This document shows, piece by piece, positions 7,032 through 15,256 of a DNA stretch of 64,000 nt. Source of the stretch: Clostridia bacterium (GTDB lineage Bacteria > Bacillota > Clostridia > Christensenellales > CAG-138); NCBI GenBank assembly GCA_017541305.1, contig JAFXZJ010000041.1, positions 62,001-126,000 on the forward strand, written 5' to 3'. Made by a program: the position numbers and the translations under genes. Every line of letters starts with the position of its first letter. The first letter of the stretch is position 1. Below the pieces are notes generated by a model, which searched no databases, was not told the origin of the DNA, and worked only from the letters and a program-made list of their open reading frames with translations.

Positions 7032-9446
7032 TTATGCCCTCAGTTCCGCTCCGAGACGGAACTTAAGGCTCTTCAATATGGCGTTGACCGCCTGGCCGAT
7101 CTCCTCATCGGTGAGGGTGTGATCGTCGGCTCTGAGCTGGAACGTGAACGCCATGCTCTTCTTGCCGGCGGGTATGCCCTTGTCGCCGGGAAGCTTGGGA
7201 CGGTAGACGTCGAACACGCGCACGTTTTCGATCAGCACGCGGGCCTTCGCGGCCTCGATCACGTCGATCACCTGCTGCGCTTCCATATCCTCGTCGACTA
7301 TCAGCGCAAGGTCGCGCTGCACGGCGGGATGCTTGGGCAGGGGCTTATACTTTCTGACGCGCGTGATATGGCGGCGGAGCGCCTCGAAATCCAGCTCGGC
7401 GATATAGGCGGGAGCGGAGAGCTCGAACGCCCTCTGCACCTTGGGATGCACGGTGCCGATCTCGCCCAGCTTATCGCCGTCAACGGTCATTATCGCCTTC
7501 TGCGTGGGATGCAGATAGTTCGAACCGCCCTTTTCAAAGCGCACGCGCTCGACGCCGAGCTTTTCGAACAGCGCCTCGAGGGTGCCCTTGAGCGTGAAGA
7601 AATCCTCGTTCGCGCCGGTGTGGATCACGCCAAGCAGCTTCCTTTCAACGGGGAGCTCGGGGTCGTCGAAATGCACGTTGCCAACCTCGAAGAAGCGGCC
7701 GTAGCCCGTCTTGCGGTTGAGGTTTAAGCACGCGGCTCTGAGCAGACCGCCCGCCAGCTCGGTGCGCATGAGGGACTGATCCTCGCCGAAGGGATTGAGG
7801 AGCCTGACGGCGTTAAGGCGCTCGTCGCCCTCATCGAAGCACAGATCGGCAAGCTCCTTGGGCGAGATGAAATTGTAATTGTAAAGCTCCAGACAGCCGA
7901 GCGCCGCCATGGTATCCTTTATCATGTCCTCATCCTTGACGGACGCGCTGAGATAGCCGCGGAAGGTATCGCCGCGCATAAGCGTGGGAGCGATATTCGT
8001 ATAGCCGTAAAGCCTGCCTATCTCCTCGGCGATATCCCAGTCGGTCTCGATGCCGTCCTCGATATCAGTGCGGAAATGGGGCACGCGTATCCTGAGCGTG
8101 TCGCCCACCGCCTCGGCGGGAATGTTGATGGAGCCCAGGAGCTCGACCATCTTATCGGCGGAAAGATCGGTATCGAGGATCTCGTTCACGTGCGAGACCG
8201 AGGCCGCGACCTGCTTTTCGGAAAGATCCGCGGAGCAGACGTCTATCATTCCGCCCATGACGCGGCCCGCGTGGAGCTCGTCGACCAGCTCGATGGCGCG
8301 CAGCAGCGCCTTTTCGGCATTGACCGGCTCGACGCCCTTAATGAAGCGGGCGGCGGAATCGGTTACGTGATGGAGCTTCCTTGCGGTGGAGCGGATGTTT
8401 TCGGGACGGAACACGGCGCTTTCGAACAGAGTCGCCTCGGTCGCGTCGGTGATCTCGCTGTTGAGGCCGCCCATTACGCCCGCAACGCCCACGCCCTTGG
8501 TGGGATCGGCGATGAGCAGCATATCCTCGCTCATAACGCGCTCCTTGCCGTCAAGGGTGTAAACTATCTCGTTCTCCTTGGCGTTTCTGACGACGATGTG
8601 GTTATCGGCAACGCAGGCCAGATCGAAGGCGTGCATGGGATGACCGTATTCGACGAGCACCAGGTTGGTTATATCGACAATATTGTTGATGGGCCGCAGG
8701 CCAACGGCCTTGAGCTTTCTCTGCATCCAAAGGGGCGAGGGCTCTATCTTCAGGTCGGTAACGACCCTTGCGGTATAGCGCGGGCAAAGATAGGGATTCT
8801 CGATCGTGACCCGGGCGATATCCGAGCAGTCGCCGTAACCCTCGATATGCCTTATCTCGGGCTCGTTGAAGCGCTGACCAAGGGCCGCCGCCGCCTCGCG
8901 GCAGATGCCAATGATCGACTGGCAGTCGGGACGGTTGGGGGTGAGCTCGATATCGAAAATGCAGTCGTCAAGATCGAGCGCTTCCTGTATGCGCTGACCT
9001 GCGGGATGCTCCTCGAAGAACACCATAACGCCGCCGTTTTCGCAGCCGGGATACTCGACGTCGGTGATGCCGAGCTCCTCATTGCCGCAGAACATGCCGG
9101 CGGAGGCCACGCCGCGCATCTTGGTGGGATGTATCACAAGGCCGCCTGTCAGGGTGGCGTTATCGAGCGCAACGGGCACCAGATCGCCCTCCTTGACGTT
9201 GGTCGCGTTGGTCACGATCTGCAGGGGCTCATCGCGGCCGACGTCCACGGTGCACACGCGCAGCTTATCCGCGTTGGGATGGGGCTCGATGCTCATGATC
9301 CTGCAAACGTACACGCCGTCTATGCCGTCCATCTCGGGTATTATCTCGGCGACCTCAAAGCCGCGCAGCAGCATCCTTTCGGCGAATTCCTTGGGCGTGA
9401 CGTTGAATTCAACGTATTCTTTAAGCCATTTAAGGGGCAGTTTCAT
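7032..9446 (-). CDS. pheT: Phenylalanyl-tRNA synthetase beta subunit
   Basis: 804 residues, the full usual length. It starts MKLPLKWLKEYVEF and has the EMAP-like tRNA-binding domain (about 40-150, PHPNADKLRVCTVD), B3/B4 editing region (ELTPNRPDCQS near 165), B5, the catalytic-like core (LMRTELAGGLL), and a C-terminal ferredoxin-like anticodon-binding domain (KYKPLPKHPAVQRDLALIVD). With PheS it forms the alpha2beta2 enzyme that charges tRNA-Phe. It is 17 bases downstream of pheS and co-transcribed under T-box control. The ribosome site is AGGTAAAA just upstream of ATG. Confidence 0.98.
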   Translation of the reverse strand: MKLPLKWLKEYVEFNVTPKEFAERMLLRGFEVAEIIPEMDGIDGVYVCRIMSIEPHPNADKLRVCTVDVGRDEPLQIVTNATNVKEGDLVPVALDNATLTGGLVIHPTKMRGVASAGMFCGNEELGITDVEYPGCENGGVMVFFEEHPAGQRIQEALDLDDCIFDIELTPNRPDCQSIIGICREAAAALGQRFNEPEIRHIEGYGDCSDIARVTIENPYLCPRYTARVVTDLKIEPSPLWMQRKLKAVGLRPINNIVDITNLVLVEYGHPMHAFDLACVADNHIVVRNAKENEIVYTLDGKERVMSEDMLLIADPTKGVGVAGVMGGLNSEITDATEATLFESAVFRPENIRSTARKLHHVTDSAARFIKGVEPVNAEKALLRAIELVDELHAGRVMGGMIDVCSADLSEKQVAASVSHVNEILDTDLSADKMVELLGSINIPAEAVGDTLRIRVPHFRTDIEDGIETDWDIAEEIGRLYGYTNIAPTLMRGDTFRGYLSASVKDEDMIKDTMAALGCLELYNYNFISPKELADLCFDEGDERLNAVRLLNPFGEDQSLMRTELAGGLLRAACLNLNRKTGYGRFFEVGNVHFDDPELPVERKLLGVIHTGANEDFFTLKGTLEALFEKLGVERVRFEKGGSNYLHPTQKAIMTVDGDKLGEIGTVHPKVQRAFELSAPAYIAELDFEALRRHITRVRKYKPLPKHPAVQRDLALIVDEDMEAQQVIDVIEAAKARVLIENVRVFDVYRPKLPGDKGIPAGKKSMAFTFQLRADDHTLTDEEIGQAVNAILKSLKFRLGAELRA

Positions 9447-9463
9447 ACTATTTTACCTCCGGT

Positions 9464-10495
9464 TTACTTGAACTGAGAAAGGAACCTTCCGTCGCCCTCA
9501 TAGATCAGACGGATGTCGCTTATGCCGTACTTTAAGCAGGCGACGCGGTCGACGCCCACGCCCCATGCGAAAGCGCGCCACTCATCGGGATCCTTGCCGC
9601 AGTTCTCTATCTCGTGCGGGTTGGTGATGCCGCAGCCCATGATCTCCATCCAGCCGGTGCCCTTGCAGCTAGAGCAGCCCTTGCCGCCGCATATGGAGCA
9701 GGAGATATCGACCTCGGCCGAGGGCTCCGTGAACGGGAAGTAGCTGGGACGCAGGCGGGATTCGACGTTTTCGCCGAATACGGCCTTGACGAAGGAATCG
9801 ATCGTGCCCTTAAGATCGGCCAGGGACACGTTGCGGTCGACCACAAGGCCCTCCATCTGCATGAATACGGGGCTGTGGGACGCATCGGGCTCGTCCACGC
9901 GGAACACGCGCCCGGGTATGACGAGGCGCACTGGCAGATCGAGCGTCTTAAGCGCCCTTGCCTCGCAGGGGGAGGTATGCGTCCTGAGGAGCACGCGGTC
10001 GTTAACGTAGAAGGTGTCCTGCATATCCCTTGCCGGATGGTTGGGGGGCAGGTTGAGAAGCGTGAAGTTGTATTCGTCGTACTCCACCTCGGGGCCCTCG
10101 AAGGTCGTAAAGCCAAGGCCGATGAGCGCGTCCCTTATCTCGCGGTAAACGAGTGTGAGGGGATTGAGCGCGCCCGTGCCCGCGGCGATGCGCTTGCCGG
10201 GAAGCGTGACGTCGATCGCTTCGCGCTCTATCTTCTTTCTTTCGGCTTCCTCCGCAAGCATCGCCCTGCGCGCCTCGAAGCGCTCGACAAGCTCCTGCTT
10301 GACGGCGTTGGCGCGCTTGCCCAGCTCGGCCCTCTCCTCGGCGGAGAGCTTGCCCATGGTGCGAAGTATGGCCGTGAGCATGCCGCCGCGCCCCAGCACG
10401 GAGGTGTTGAGCTCGGAAAGCTCGTCCGAACTCGCCGCCTTTTCAAGCTGTTCCAGCGCTTTGGCCCTGATCTGCATCAATTCATCAAAGATCAT
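9464..10495 (-). CDS. pheS: Phenylalanyl-tRNA synthetase alpha subunit
   Basis: 343 residues. An N-terminal coiled-coil (about 1-90) binds tRNA-Phe. The class II catalytic core follows, with motif 2 (HTSPCEARAL) and motif 3 (GVGVDRVACLKYGISDIR). A Cys-rich CSICGGKGCSSCKGTGW stretch before motif 3 is a larger CxxC pair than in most PheS and may bind a metal. The start at 10495 has AAAGGAG 7 bases upstream; a TTG at 10522 in frame is rejected. It heads the pheST operon. Confidence 0.98.
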   Translation of the reverse strand: MIFDELMQIRAKALEQLEKAASSDELSELNTSVLGRGGMLTAILRTMGKLSAEERAELGKRANAVKQELVERFEARRAMLAEEAERKKIEREAIDVTLPGKRIAAGTGALNPLTLVYREIRDALIGLGFTTFEGPEVEYDEYNFTLLNLPPNHPARDMQDTFYVNDRVLLRTHTSPCEARALKTLDLPVRLVIPGRVFRVDEPDASHSPVFMQMEGLVVDRNVSLADLKGTIDSFVKAVFGENVESRLRPSYFPFTEPSAEVDISCSICGGKGCSSCKGTGWMEIMGCGITNPHEIENCGKDPDEWRAFAWGVGVDRVACLKYGISDIRLIYEGDGRFLSQFK

Positions 10496-10524
10496 ATGTA
10501 ACTCCTTTCGGTGATCAAACAAAA

Positions 10525-10782
10525 ATAAAAGCCGCAGTCATCCCAAGGGACGACTCGCAGCCGTGGTACCACCCATATTCGCCCGCGCAAAACGCGCCGG
10601 GCCTCCTGACCGCTGTAACGGGCGTACCCGCCGGCGACTACGCATCCGAAAAAACGGACTTCCCCGCCGAAGCTCCGGGGCGAACTTCATGCTTCCTTGA
10701 GCCATAGCGCGCTTTCAGCCGGCGGCGCGCCTCTCTTTCACGGCGTTGGGATGCTTTTCCCCTTCAAAGCCTGTACGAAATA
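10525..10782 (-). ncRNA. T-box leader (tRNA-Phe sensing) upstream of pheST
   Basis: Reading the minus strand, the transcript begins near 10778 and contains the antiterminator T-box GGGTGGTACCACGG (plus-strand 10561-10574). It then has a terminator stem (about 10531-10559, CTGCGAGTCGTCCC...GGGATGACTGCGG) followed by a T tract (CTTTTATTTTTG). Uncharged tRNA would pair with TGG-type T-box bases and prevent termination. A TTC codon at 10684-10682 (in GAAGTTCGCC) is a candidate Phe specifier, placed by inference only. Confidence 0.9.
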
Positions 10783-10784
10783 TT

Positions 10785-10812
10785 ATTTTACCACAGATCC
10801 CGTCCTTGTCAA
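10785..10812 (-). promoter_or_regulatory. Sigma-A promoter of the pheST leader
   Basis: TTGACA (10812-10807), 16-base spacer, TAAAAT (10790-10785). It lies immediately upstream of the T-box leader. Confidence 0.85.
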
Positions 10813-10911
10813 GACCAAAAATCGGTTTTTTAAAGGCGCATTTTCGGCGCGCGCCGCGCTATACTAATTTAATGCGAAGCGCGTTTGCGGCGTATATCGC
10901 CGCCGCGGATA

Positions 10912-10940
10912 TTGACACCGGACGGTTACTGCATTATAAT
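10912..10940 (+). promoter_or_regulatory. Sigma-A promoter of the lipid locus
   Basis: Perfect TTGACA (10912-10917), 17-base spacer, TATAAT (10935-10940). It is 68 bases upstream of the first hydrolase and is the only strong promoter seen ahead of the 11.0-23.4 kb run of genes. Confidence 0.9.
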
Positions 10941-11007
10941 AGTAGGAAGGGGAATTTTGTCGAAAGCGCACGAATAATACAGCGCTTTCCGAGGGCGGTT
11001 TCGAATC

Positions 11008-11976
11008 ATGGATCCCGAAAAGGAAAAGAAAACCGAAAACGAAAAGAAGCCCGGCAGGGGCAGACGCTTTTTGAAGCGCGCGGCCAAGATCGCCGCGGGT
11101 ACGGTGGTCGTGTCCGCCGTGGCGACCGAGCTTGTGTTCCTTATCATGTTCGGCCGCTCCAAGCCCGTTGAAAAGACCTGCTTCCCCCTTGAGGACTGGG
11201 CGGCCGAGAACGGCCTGCTTTGGTCGGCAGTTGAATTCATTTCGGGCGGCAACACGCTGCGCGGCTATATAGTCGGCCCCGAAAAGCCCCGCGCACTGAT
11301 GCTGATCGCTCACGGAATGAACGCCTCGTCAGAGGGCTGGGAGCCCGTGGTGCAGTATTTTGCCGAGCGCGACCTTGCCGTGATGCTGTTTGACGGCACG
11401 GCAACGGGCCGCAGCGAGGGCGAGCGGGTGGTGGGCCTGCAGCAGGCGCGATATGATATCCGCTCCGCGATAGATTTTATCAGAAGCAGCGATGATTATT
11501 CCTCGCTTCCCGTGGTGCTTCTGGGGCACAGTGCGGGAGCTTACGGCGCTGCTGCCGAGGCTGGCGACGAAGGCGTATGCGCGGCGGTGTGCGTATCGGG
11601 CTTTGACACCCCGATAGGCACCATGCATAGATGGGCGCGCACCTATGCCCACATATTCGGGGACATACAGCTTCCCTTCCTTGCCGCGCACGAATACGCG
11701 GCGCTTGGGATCGAGGCCAACACATCTGCTTCGGCGGCGCTCACCGCATCGGGCACTGCGGCGCTTGTGATACACGGCGCCAATGACGACGCGGTGCCCC
11801 TGGACATAAGCATGTTCGGCAAGCTTGAGGGCAGGGCGGACAATATCGAATGCCGTCTGGAGGCCTCGCCCGGGCACGACAACCACAGTGATATTTTGGT
11901 GACCGAGAAGGACGGCGCGGTGAATTACCCCCTTCTTGGCAGCATATATGATTTTTTGGAGTCCGTACTTCCATAA
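11008..11976 (+). CDS. Membrane-anchored alpha/beta hydrolase
   Basis: 322 residues. A Lys/Arg-rich cytoplasmic start is followed by one membrane segment (about 26-48), then an alpha/beta hydrolase fold. AHGMNAS (101-107) is the oxyanion-type turn, GHSAG (173-177) holds the nucleophile Ser175, ANDD near 260 gives the acid, and GHDNH gives the His. These are lipase, esterase or S33-type residues. It is the first gene of the lipid locus, 3-36 bases before the acyl ligase. A lysophospholipase or lipase role that frees acyl chains at the membrane fits the context, but is inference. Confidence 0.75.
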   Translation: MDPEKEKKTENEKKPGRGRRFLKRAAKIAAGTVVVSAVATELVFLIMFGRSKPVEKTCFPLEDWAAENGLLWSAVEFISGGNTLRGYIVGPEKPRALMLIAHGMNASSEGWEPVVQYFAERDLAVMLFDGTATGRSEGERVVGLQQARYDIRSAIDFIRSSDDYSSLPVVLLGHSAGAYGAAAEAGDEGVCAAVCVSGFDTPIGTMHRWARTYAHIFGDIQLPFLAAHEYAALGIEANTSASAALTASGTAALVIHGANDDAVPLDISMFGKLEGRADNIECRLEASPGHDNHSDILVTEKDGAVNYPLLGSIYDFLESVLP

Positions 11977-12012
11977 GCTGTGCGGAATAACAAGCATCAA
12001 GGAGCAGACGAA

Positions 12013-13956
12013 GTGAAAAACACCTCCCTTGGCGGGTTCAGCACGATAGACGAGTTCGTCGCAGACAAGCTGAAGCGTTTTTCGGAATCGAATAAGGATT
12101 TTCGCACCCTCTTCGGATTCATGTTCGCCGAAAGCGGCAACGTGATGTTCGAGAGGAGCGCGGGTTATCGCATAATCAAAACCACCTACGGCGAAGTGCG
12201 CCGGCGCATACTTGAGCGCGCCGCCGTATTGAGCGATATCATGGCAGACGCGGAGCGCGGCTCCGTCATAGGCCTTTACCTTGCAAACAGCGCGGAGTGG
12301 CTGGAGCTTTTCTGGGCGATACTTGCCTGCGGCTTCCGCCCGCTCCTTATGAACACACGCCTTGGCAGGGACTCGCTTGCACAGGCGCTCGACTGCGTGG
12401 GGGCCGCCGCCGTGATCGCCGGCGAGGACGAATGCTTCCCCGTTAAAATGATACCTCTTTCAGAGCTTGAGCCGGGCGAACGCGCAATCGAGCCCGAAAG
12501 CTTCGGCGAAAGCTTATTCGTTATGTCGTCGGGCACGAGCGATCGCGTGAAGGTTTGCGAATACACCGGCGAGGAATTCTATCTTGCCATTTCCGACAGC
12601 ATGAAGATCATCGCCGAATGCCCCGCTATTAAAAAGCATTACAACGGTCAGCTCAAGCTGCTCGCGTTCCTCCCCTTCTGCCACATATTCGGCCTTGTTG
12701 CGGTCTATCTCTGGTTCGGCTTCTTCTCGCGCACATTCGTATTGTTGAAGGACTATGCGCCCGCCACGATCATGGACACCATCCGCCGGCACGAGGTGAC
12801 GCACATATTTGCCGTGCCCCTCTTCTGGAACAAGGTGTATGAAGAGGCGATGAAGGCGATCAAAGCACGTGGCGAGGCGACCGAGGCCAAATTCCGCAAG
12901 GGAATGCGCATATCCAAAAAGCTCGCGCACGCCCCCGCTCTGGCGAAAGCCTTCCGCAAAGCCGCATTCCGCGAGGTGCGAAACGGACTTTTCGGAGACA
13001 GCATAAGCTTCCTTATAAGCGGCGGAAGCGAGATAAAGCCCGAGGTGCTTGAGTTTTTCAACGGCATAGGTTACCACCTGACCAACGGCTACGGCATGAC
13101 CGAGATAGGCATAACATCGGTGGAGCTCTCGGATGATTTCGACAAGCTCACGAGCGGGTCGGTCGGCCTGCCCTTCTCCTCGCTCAAATACAGGCTTTCG
13201 GATAAGGGCGAGCTGCTCGTAAGCGGCGGATCCATGGCAAGGCGGATATTCGAGGGCGGCAAAGCCCTCGAGCGCGGCGAATGGTTTTCAACGGGCGATA
13301 TGGCCGAGCAGCGCGGCGGGCGCTGGTATATAACCGGCCGCATGGACGACCTTGTGATATCCCCCACGGGCGAGAATTTGAACCCCTGCGTGATCGAGGA
13401 CAAGCTCATGGCGCCCGGAGTGCGCGAGCTTGCGCTCATATCCCTGCGCGAAAACGGCCTGATCGTGCCCGCGCTTGCGGTATCGCTCAAGCCCCTGCTC
13501 GACAGCGACGGCGCCCGCGAAGCGTATGAGGGCGTGAAGGCGCGGCTTGCCGCAAACGGCCTTGACGGGCAGATATCCCGGATAATACTCGTGCGCGAGT
13601 CCCTGATGGGCGAGGACGATTTTAAGCTTAACCGCAAAAGGATCGCGGGGCGTATAGCCGAAGGCGGCTTTACAAGGGTCGATCCCGTTTCCGCTCGGCA
13701 GGGCGGCACGGCCGACGACGGGCTGATAATGCGTATATGCGCGCTCTTTGCAAAGGCGCTTGGCAAAGCGCCCGGAAGCATATCCCCCGAAGCGGATTTC
13801 TTCCTTGACGAGGGCGGGTCGAGCCTTGAGTTCTTCTCCGTCGCCGCCGACATTCAGAATGAGTTCGGCGTCCCCCTCCCCGCAGGCTCGGAAGGCACGC
13901 TCAGCCGCGCGTGCGATATCGCGGATTATCTGCGGCACGCGGTGAACGGTAGCTGA
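12013..13956 (+). CDS. AMP-forming acyl ligase fused to C-terminal carrier domain
   Basis: 647 residues. The adenylation domain (about 1-545) has a variant P-loop SSGTSDRVKV instead of the usual SGTTGxPKG, then GYGMTEIG, STGDMAEQRG and YITGRMDDLVISPTGEN. The last 80 residues form an acyl-carrier domain with DEGGSSLEFF, where a Ser is the likely phosphopantetheine site. The protein could activate a fatty acid and load it on its own carrier, as in short NRPS-like modules or acyl-ACP synthetases. The start is GTG 12013, with AAGGAG 8 bases upstream. The GTG at 11980 is rejected. It is followed 1 base later by a PlsC gene. Substrate unknown. Confidence 0.85.
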   Translation: MKNTSLGGFSTIDEFVADKLKRFSESNKDFRTLFGFMFAESGNVMFERSAGYRIIKTTYGEVRRRILERAAVLSDIMADAERGSVIGLYLANSAEWLELFWAILACGFRPLLMNTRLGRDSLAQALDCVGAAAVIAGEDECFPVKMIPLSELEPGERAIEPESFGESLFVMSSGTSDRVKVCEYTGEEFYLAISDSMKIIAECPAIKKHYNGQLKLLAFLPFCHIFGLVAVYLWFGFFSRTFVLLKDYAPATIMDTIRRHEVTHIFAVPLFWNKVYEEAMKAIKARGEATEAKFRKGMRISKKLAHAPALAKAFRKAAFREVRNGLFGDSISFLISGGSEIKPEVLEFFNGIGYHLTNGYGMTEIGITSVELSDDFDKLTSGSVGLPFSSLKYRLSDKGELLVSGGSMARRIFEGGKALERGEWFSTGDMAEQRGGRWYITGRMDDLVISPTGENLNPCVIEDKLMAPGVRELALISLRENGLIVPALAVSLKPLLDSDGAREAYEGVKARLAANGLDGQISRIILVRESLMGEDDFKLNRKRIAGRIAEGGFTRVDPVSARQGGTADDGLIMRICALFAKALGKAPGSISPEADFFLDEGGSSLEFFSVAADIQNEFGVPLPAGSEGTLSRACDIADYLRHAVNGS

Positions 13957-13957
13957 A

Positions 13958-14575
13958 ATGATCGGATTCACTAACGCTTTTGTAAAGATAACGGGCTGGC
14001 TGCCGCAGCTGCTGCTTTTTCGCACCAAGGTGACCTATGAGGATAAATCGGTGCAGAAAAGGCACATAAAGGGCCCGGCCATAATAGTTTCCAACCACAA
14101 CACGGTTTATGATTACGCGGTGATGCTGTTCGTATTCATCACCCGCACGCTGCGGTATCAGATGGCGGAGGTGCTTTTTGAAAAGCAGCCTTTGGGCACG
14201 TTTTTGAAATGCCTTGGCGGCATATACCTTAACAGGAACAGCACGGATACCGGCTTTATGACCGAATCCGCCATGATACTGCAAAAGGGCGGCGTGGTGG
14301 GCATATTCCCCGAGGGGCGCATACCCAAGCCCGGCGAGGAAAAGCCGCTTGAATTCCTGCCCGGCGCGGCCTATCTTGCGCTGAACACCGGCGTAAAGGT
14401 GATACCGGTTTATTTGAACGGCTCCTATTTCAAGCTCAAGCGGGCGCGCGCGGTGATAGGAAAGCCGATGGATCCCCGGGATTTTTGCGATCCCGCCCGC
14501 ACAGAAAAGGAAAATATCACGGCCTTTGCCGCCGCAATGCGCGAAAAGGTCGTCGAGCTTGAGGGAAGAGCCTGA
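13958..14575 (+). CDS. PlsC-type 1-acylglycerol-3-phosphate acyltransferase (first copy)
   Basis: 205 residues, within the usual PlsC length. It has the acyltransferase motif NHNTVYD (His47-x4-Asp52) and motif III FPEGR (117-121), then PLEFLPGAAYLAL. It starts with a membrane-associating helix (TNAFVKITGWLPQLLLF). Known PlsC enzymes transfer an acyl chain from acyl-ACP or acyl-CoA to lysophospholipid or lysophosphatidate. It begins 1 base after the ligase-carrier stop and its last base is the first of the next gene (TGATG), so the genes are coupled. Acceptor specificity cannot be told from sequence. Confidence 0.85.
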   Translation: MIGFTNAFVKITGWLPQLLLFRTKVTYEDKSVQKRHIKGPAIIVSNHNTVYDYAVMLFVFITRTLRYQMAEVLFEKQPLGTFLKCLGGIYLNRNSTDTGFMTESAMILQKGGVVGIFPEGRIPKPGEEKPLEFLPGAAYLALNTGVKVIPVYLNGSYFKLKRARAVIGKPMDPRDFCDPARTEKENITAFAAAMREKVVELEGRA

Positions 14576-15213
14576 TGGAAGAGATCCGTCCGCCAAAGAA
14601 CTATATCGTCTATGACTTCGTGCGCGTGACCGCCAGCCCGGGGCTGATCGTGCTTCGCCCGAAGCTCGTCTATGAGAACGAGGCCGCAGAGCGGTTCGTA
14701 AAGCACGGCATGAAGGGCGGCGTGCTTTTGATCTCAAACCATTCCGGCTTCTTCGATCCGGTGCATCTGATGCTTTCCATATGGCGGCGCAGGCACCATT
14801 TCGTGTGCATAAAGGATTTCTTTGAGGGCAACGGATTCAAGCGCTGGCTGTTCACGCAGTTTCACTGCATACCCATTGACAGGGACAATTTTTCGATGGG
14901 ATCGCTAAGGCGAATCACCGACGAGCTGAAAGCGGGGAAGCTTGTGAGCATGTTTCCCGAGGGGCACGTGGTGAACGAGGGCGACCTTGCGCCGTTCAAA
15001 TCCGGCATGGTGCTCATGGCCCTGCAGGGCAACTGCCCCATACTGCCCGTTTACATTAAGCCGCGCGAACATTTCTGGAGCAGGCTGCGCGTGGCGGTGG
15101 GCGAGCCGGTGGATCTGAAGGCGCTTTACGGCCCCCGCCCGAGCCTGAAGGAGATCGACGAAGCCGCAAAATCGCTCCGTGACAAGGAAAATCTTTTAAG
15201 CACCATCTTCTGA
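14575..15213 (+). CDS. PlsC-type acyltransferase (second copy)
   Basis: 212 residues, with NHSGFFD (His56-x4-Asp61) and FPEGH (127-131), then APFKSGMVLMAL. It is divergent from the upstream copy. It also has an N-terminal amphipathic start, and lacks any fused ligase domain. The overlap TGATG with the upstream gene indicates coupling. Two consecutive acyltransferases could act at sn-1 and sn-2, or on different acceptors such as glycolipids; this is inferred from context. Confidence 0.85.
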   Translation: MEEIRPPKNYIVYDFVRVTASPGLIVLRPKLVYENEAAERFVKHGMKGGVLLISNHSGFFDPVHLMLSIWRRRHHFVCIKDFFEGNGFKRWLFTQFHCIPIDRDNFSMGSLRRITDELKAGKLVSMFPEGHVVNEGDLAPFKSGMVLMALQGNCPILPVYIKPREHFWSRLRVAVGEPVDLKALYGPRPSLKEIDEAAKSLRDKENLLSTIF

Positions 15214-15256
15214 CAATAAACGATATCGGCGAATCCGCCGAAGAAAGGCACGACAA

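Noticed and set aside
8076..9476. Long open frame antisense to pheT
   Set aside because: Shadow of pheT, no start signal or family pattern.
12753..13077. Antisense frames within the ligase-carrier gene
   Set aside because: They overlap conserved ligase motifs on the plus strand and lack start signals.
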